The notes beneath the pieces were generated by a model, which saw only the letters and a program-made list of their open reading frames with translations, did no database searches and had not been told where the DNA came from. Position numbers and translations under genes: made by a program. DNA of 5,302 nucleotides from JAQBDA01 sp041301185 (GTDB taxonomy: Bacteria; Chloroflexota; Anaerolineae; Anaerolineales; UBA4823). Position 1 is the stretch's first letter. Every line of letters begins with the position of its first letter. The stretch is from assembly GCA_041301185.1 (NCBI GenBank), contig JBFYSV010000039.1, positions 1 to 5,302 on the forward strand. The letters run 5' to 3'. Below, in pieces: positions 4,898 through 5,302 of the stretch.

Positions 4898-4930
4898 GCC
4901 GGGCGTGTCCCCCACGCCCGGCCACTTTTT
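4898..4930 (+). terminator. Strong rho-independent terminator
   Basis: GCCGGGCGTG (4898-4907) pairs perfectly over 10 bp with CACGCCCGGC (4913-4922) around a TCCCC loop. CAC and TTTTT (4926-4930) follow. It would stop transcription from the NYN gene or from an RNA starting in the intergenic region, just before the GH3 promoter. Confidence 0.85.
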
Positions 4931-4945
4931 AAGGTGGGCAAACGC

Positions 4946-4974
4946 TTGCCGTCTTCTATATCTCCCTGTAGAAT
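4946..4974 (+). promoter_or_regulatory. Promoter of the GH3-family gene
   Basis: TTGCCG (4946-4951), a 17-bp spacer and TAGAAT (4969-4974) make a good sigma-70-type promoter. The expected start site near 4981 gives a leader of about 62 nt. That leader contains a small CCGAC/GTCGG hairpin (4989-5011). The promoter begins only 15 bp after the upstream terminator, so the gene is insulated from the NYN gene. Confidence 0.6.
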
Positions 4975-5043
4975 TTAGCATAAACCAGCCGACGCCGGGT
5001 CATCTTGTCGGAAATTATTCCTATACGCATACGAGGCACCCCT

Positions 5044-5302
5044 ATGAACATCGACCCCCAGGTGGCAAAGCAAATGCTCACCGCCCAGCTTCAGCCCTGG
5101 CATACTGCAATCGCCGATCCCACCAAAGCCCAGGATGGCGTGCTGCACCACTTGCTGCAGGATTACGCTAAGACGGATTATGGCGCCCAACACGGGGCCG
5201 GCAACATCAGCACGCTCTCCGATTACCGCAATGCTTTTCCAGCTGGAACTTATGACGATTTCCGTCCGGCGATCCAGAAAGTGATGGCTGGAGAGGAGAA
5301 AT
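5044..5302 (+). CDS. GH3-family protein, N-terminal part (cut by the window edge)
   Basis: The 86 visible codons resemble the N-terminus of the GH3 auxin-responsive-promoter superfamily, whose plant members are acyl-adenylating enzymes that join amino acids to hormones. The clearest match is the segment TDYGAQHGAGNIS (44-56), then LSDYRNAFPAGTYDDFRPAI (58-77) and KVMAGE (79-84), equivalent to the family's YG-x-x-HGF / DF-x-x-x-P-x-x-x-Y-x-x-x-R-P-x-I / AGE signature. Bacterial members exist but their substrates are mostly unknown. The ATP-binding motifs lie beyond the window and cannot be checked. The ATG is supported by GAGG (5033-5036) 7 nt upstream and by its own promoter, unlike the leaderless-looking dnaX and NYN genes. 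Confidence 0.75.
   Translation, partial: MNIDPQVAKQMLTAQLQPWHTAIADPTKAQDGVLHHLLQDYAKTDYGAQHGAGNISTLSDYRNAFPAGTYDDFRPAIQKVMAGEEK

Overview
The window reads as a stretch of bacterial chromosome, most likely from Chloroflexota (Anaerolineae-like). That placement is an inference. It rests on a LysM plus lamin-tail-domain protein with a Thr/Pro linker, a bacterial GH3-type protein, moderately high GC, and promoters of the form TGGTAnAAT placed almost on top of start codons.

Layout. On the minus strand three genes run leftward: a membrane-anchored LysM/lamin-tail protein (1719-2540), a DUF1992 protein (1251-1706), and dnaX (1174 to beyond the left edge), which encodes the gamma/tau subunit of DNA polymerase III. 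The first two lie 12 nt apart and are probably co-transcribed. dnaX follows after 76 nt and seems to have its own extended -10 promoter ending right at its ATG. On the plus strand are a YacP-like NYN/PIN endonuclease gene (4245-4715) and the first 86 codons of a GH3-family protein (from 5044). A structured intergenic stretch with a strong terminator separates them.

The divergent intergenic region between the LysM gene and the NYN gene is split by an insertion sequence (about 2644-4192). It carries an intact DDE/rve transposase of about 422 aa on the minus strand. Each end of the element has two tandem copies of a 20-bp motif, 35 bp apart, and the two pairs are inverted relative to each other. 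The host promoters on both sides (2561-2589 and 4207-4235) appear intact.

The most interesting part is the 164-nt non-coding stretch inside the element, between its left end and the transposase stop. It contains an extended -10 on the strand opposite the transposase, a two-helix RNA fold, and a terminator-like hairpin followed by T runs. Together these suggest a small RNA of about 100 nt carried by the element. I do not recognise it as a known RNA family. A second structured, repeat-bearing stretch at 4773-4930 is a weaker RNA or leader candidate.
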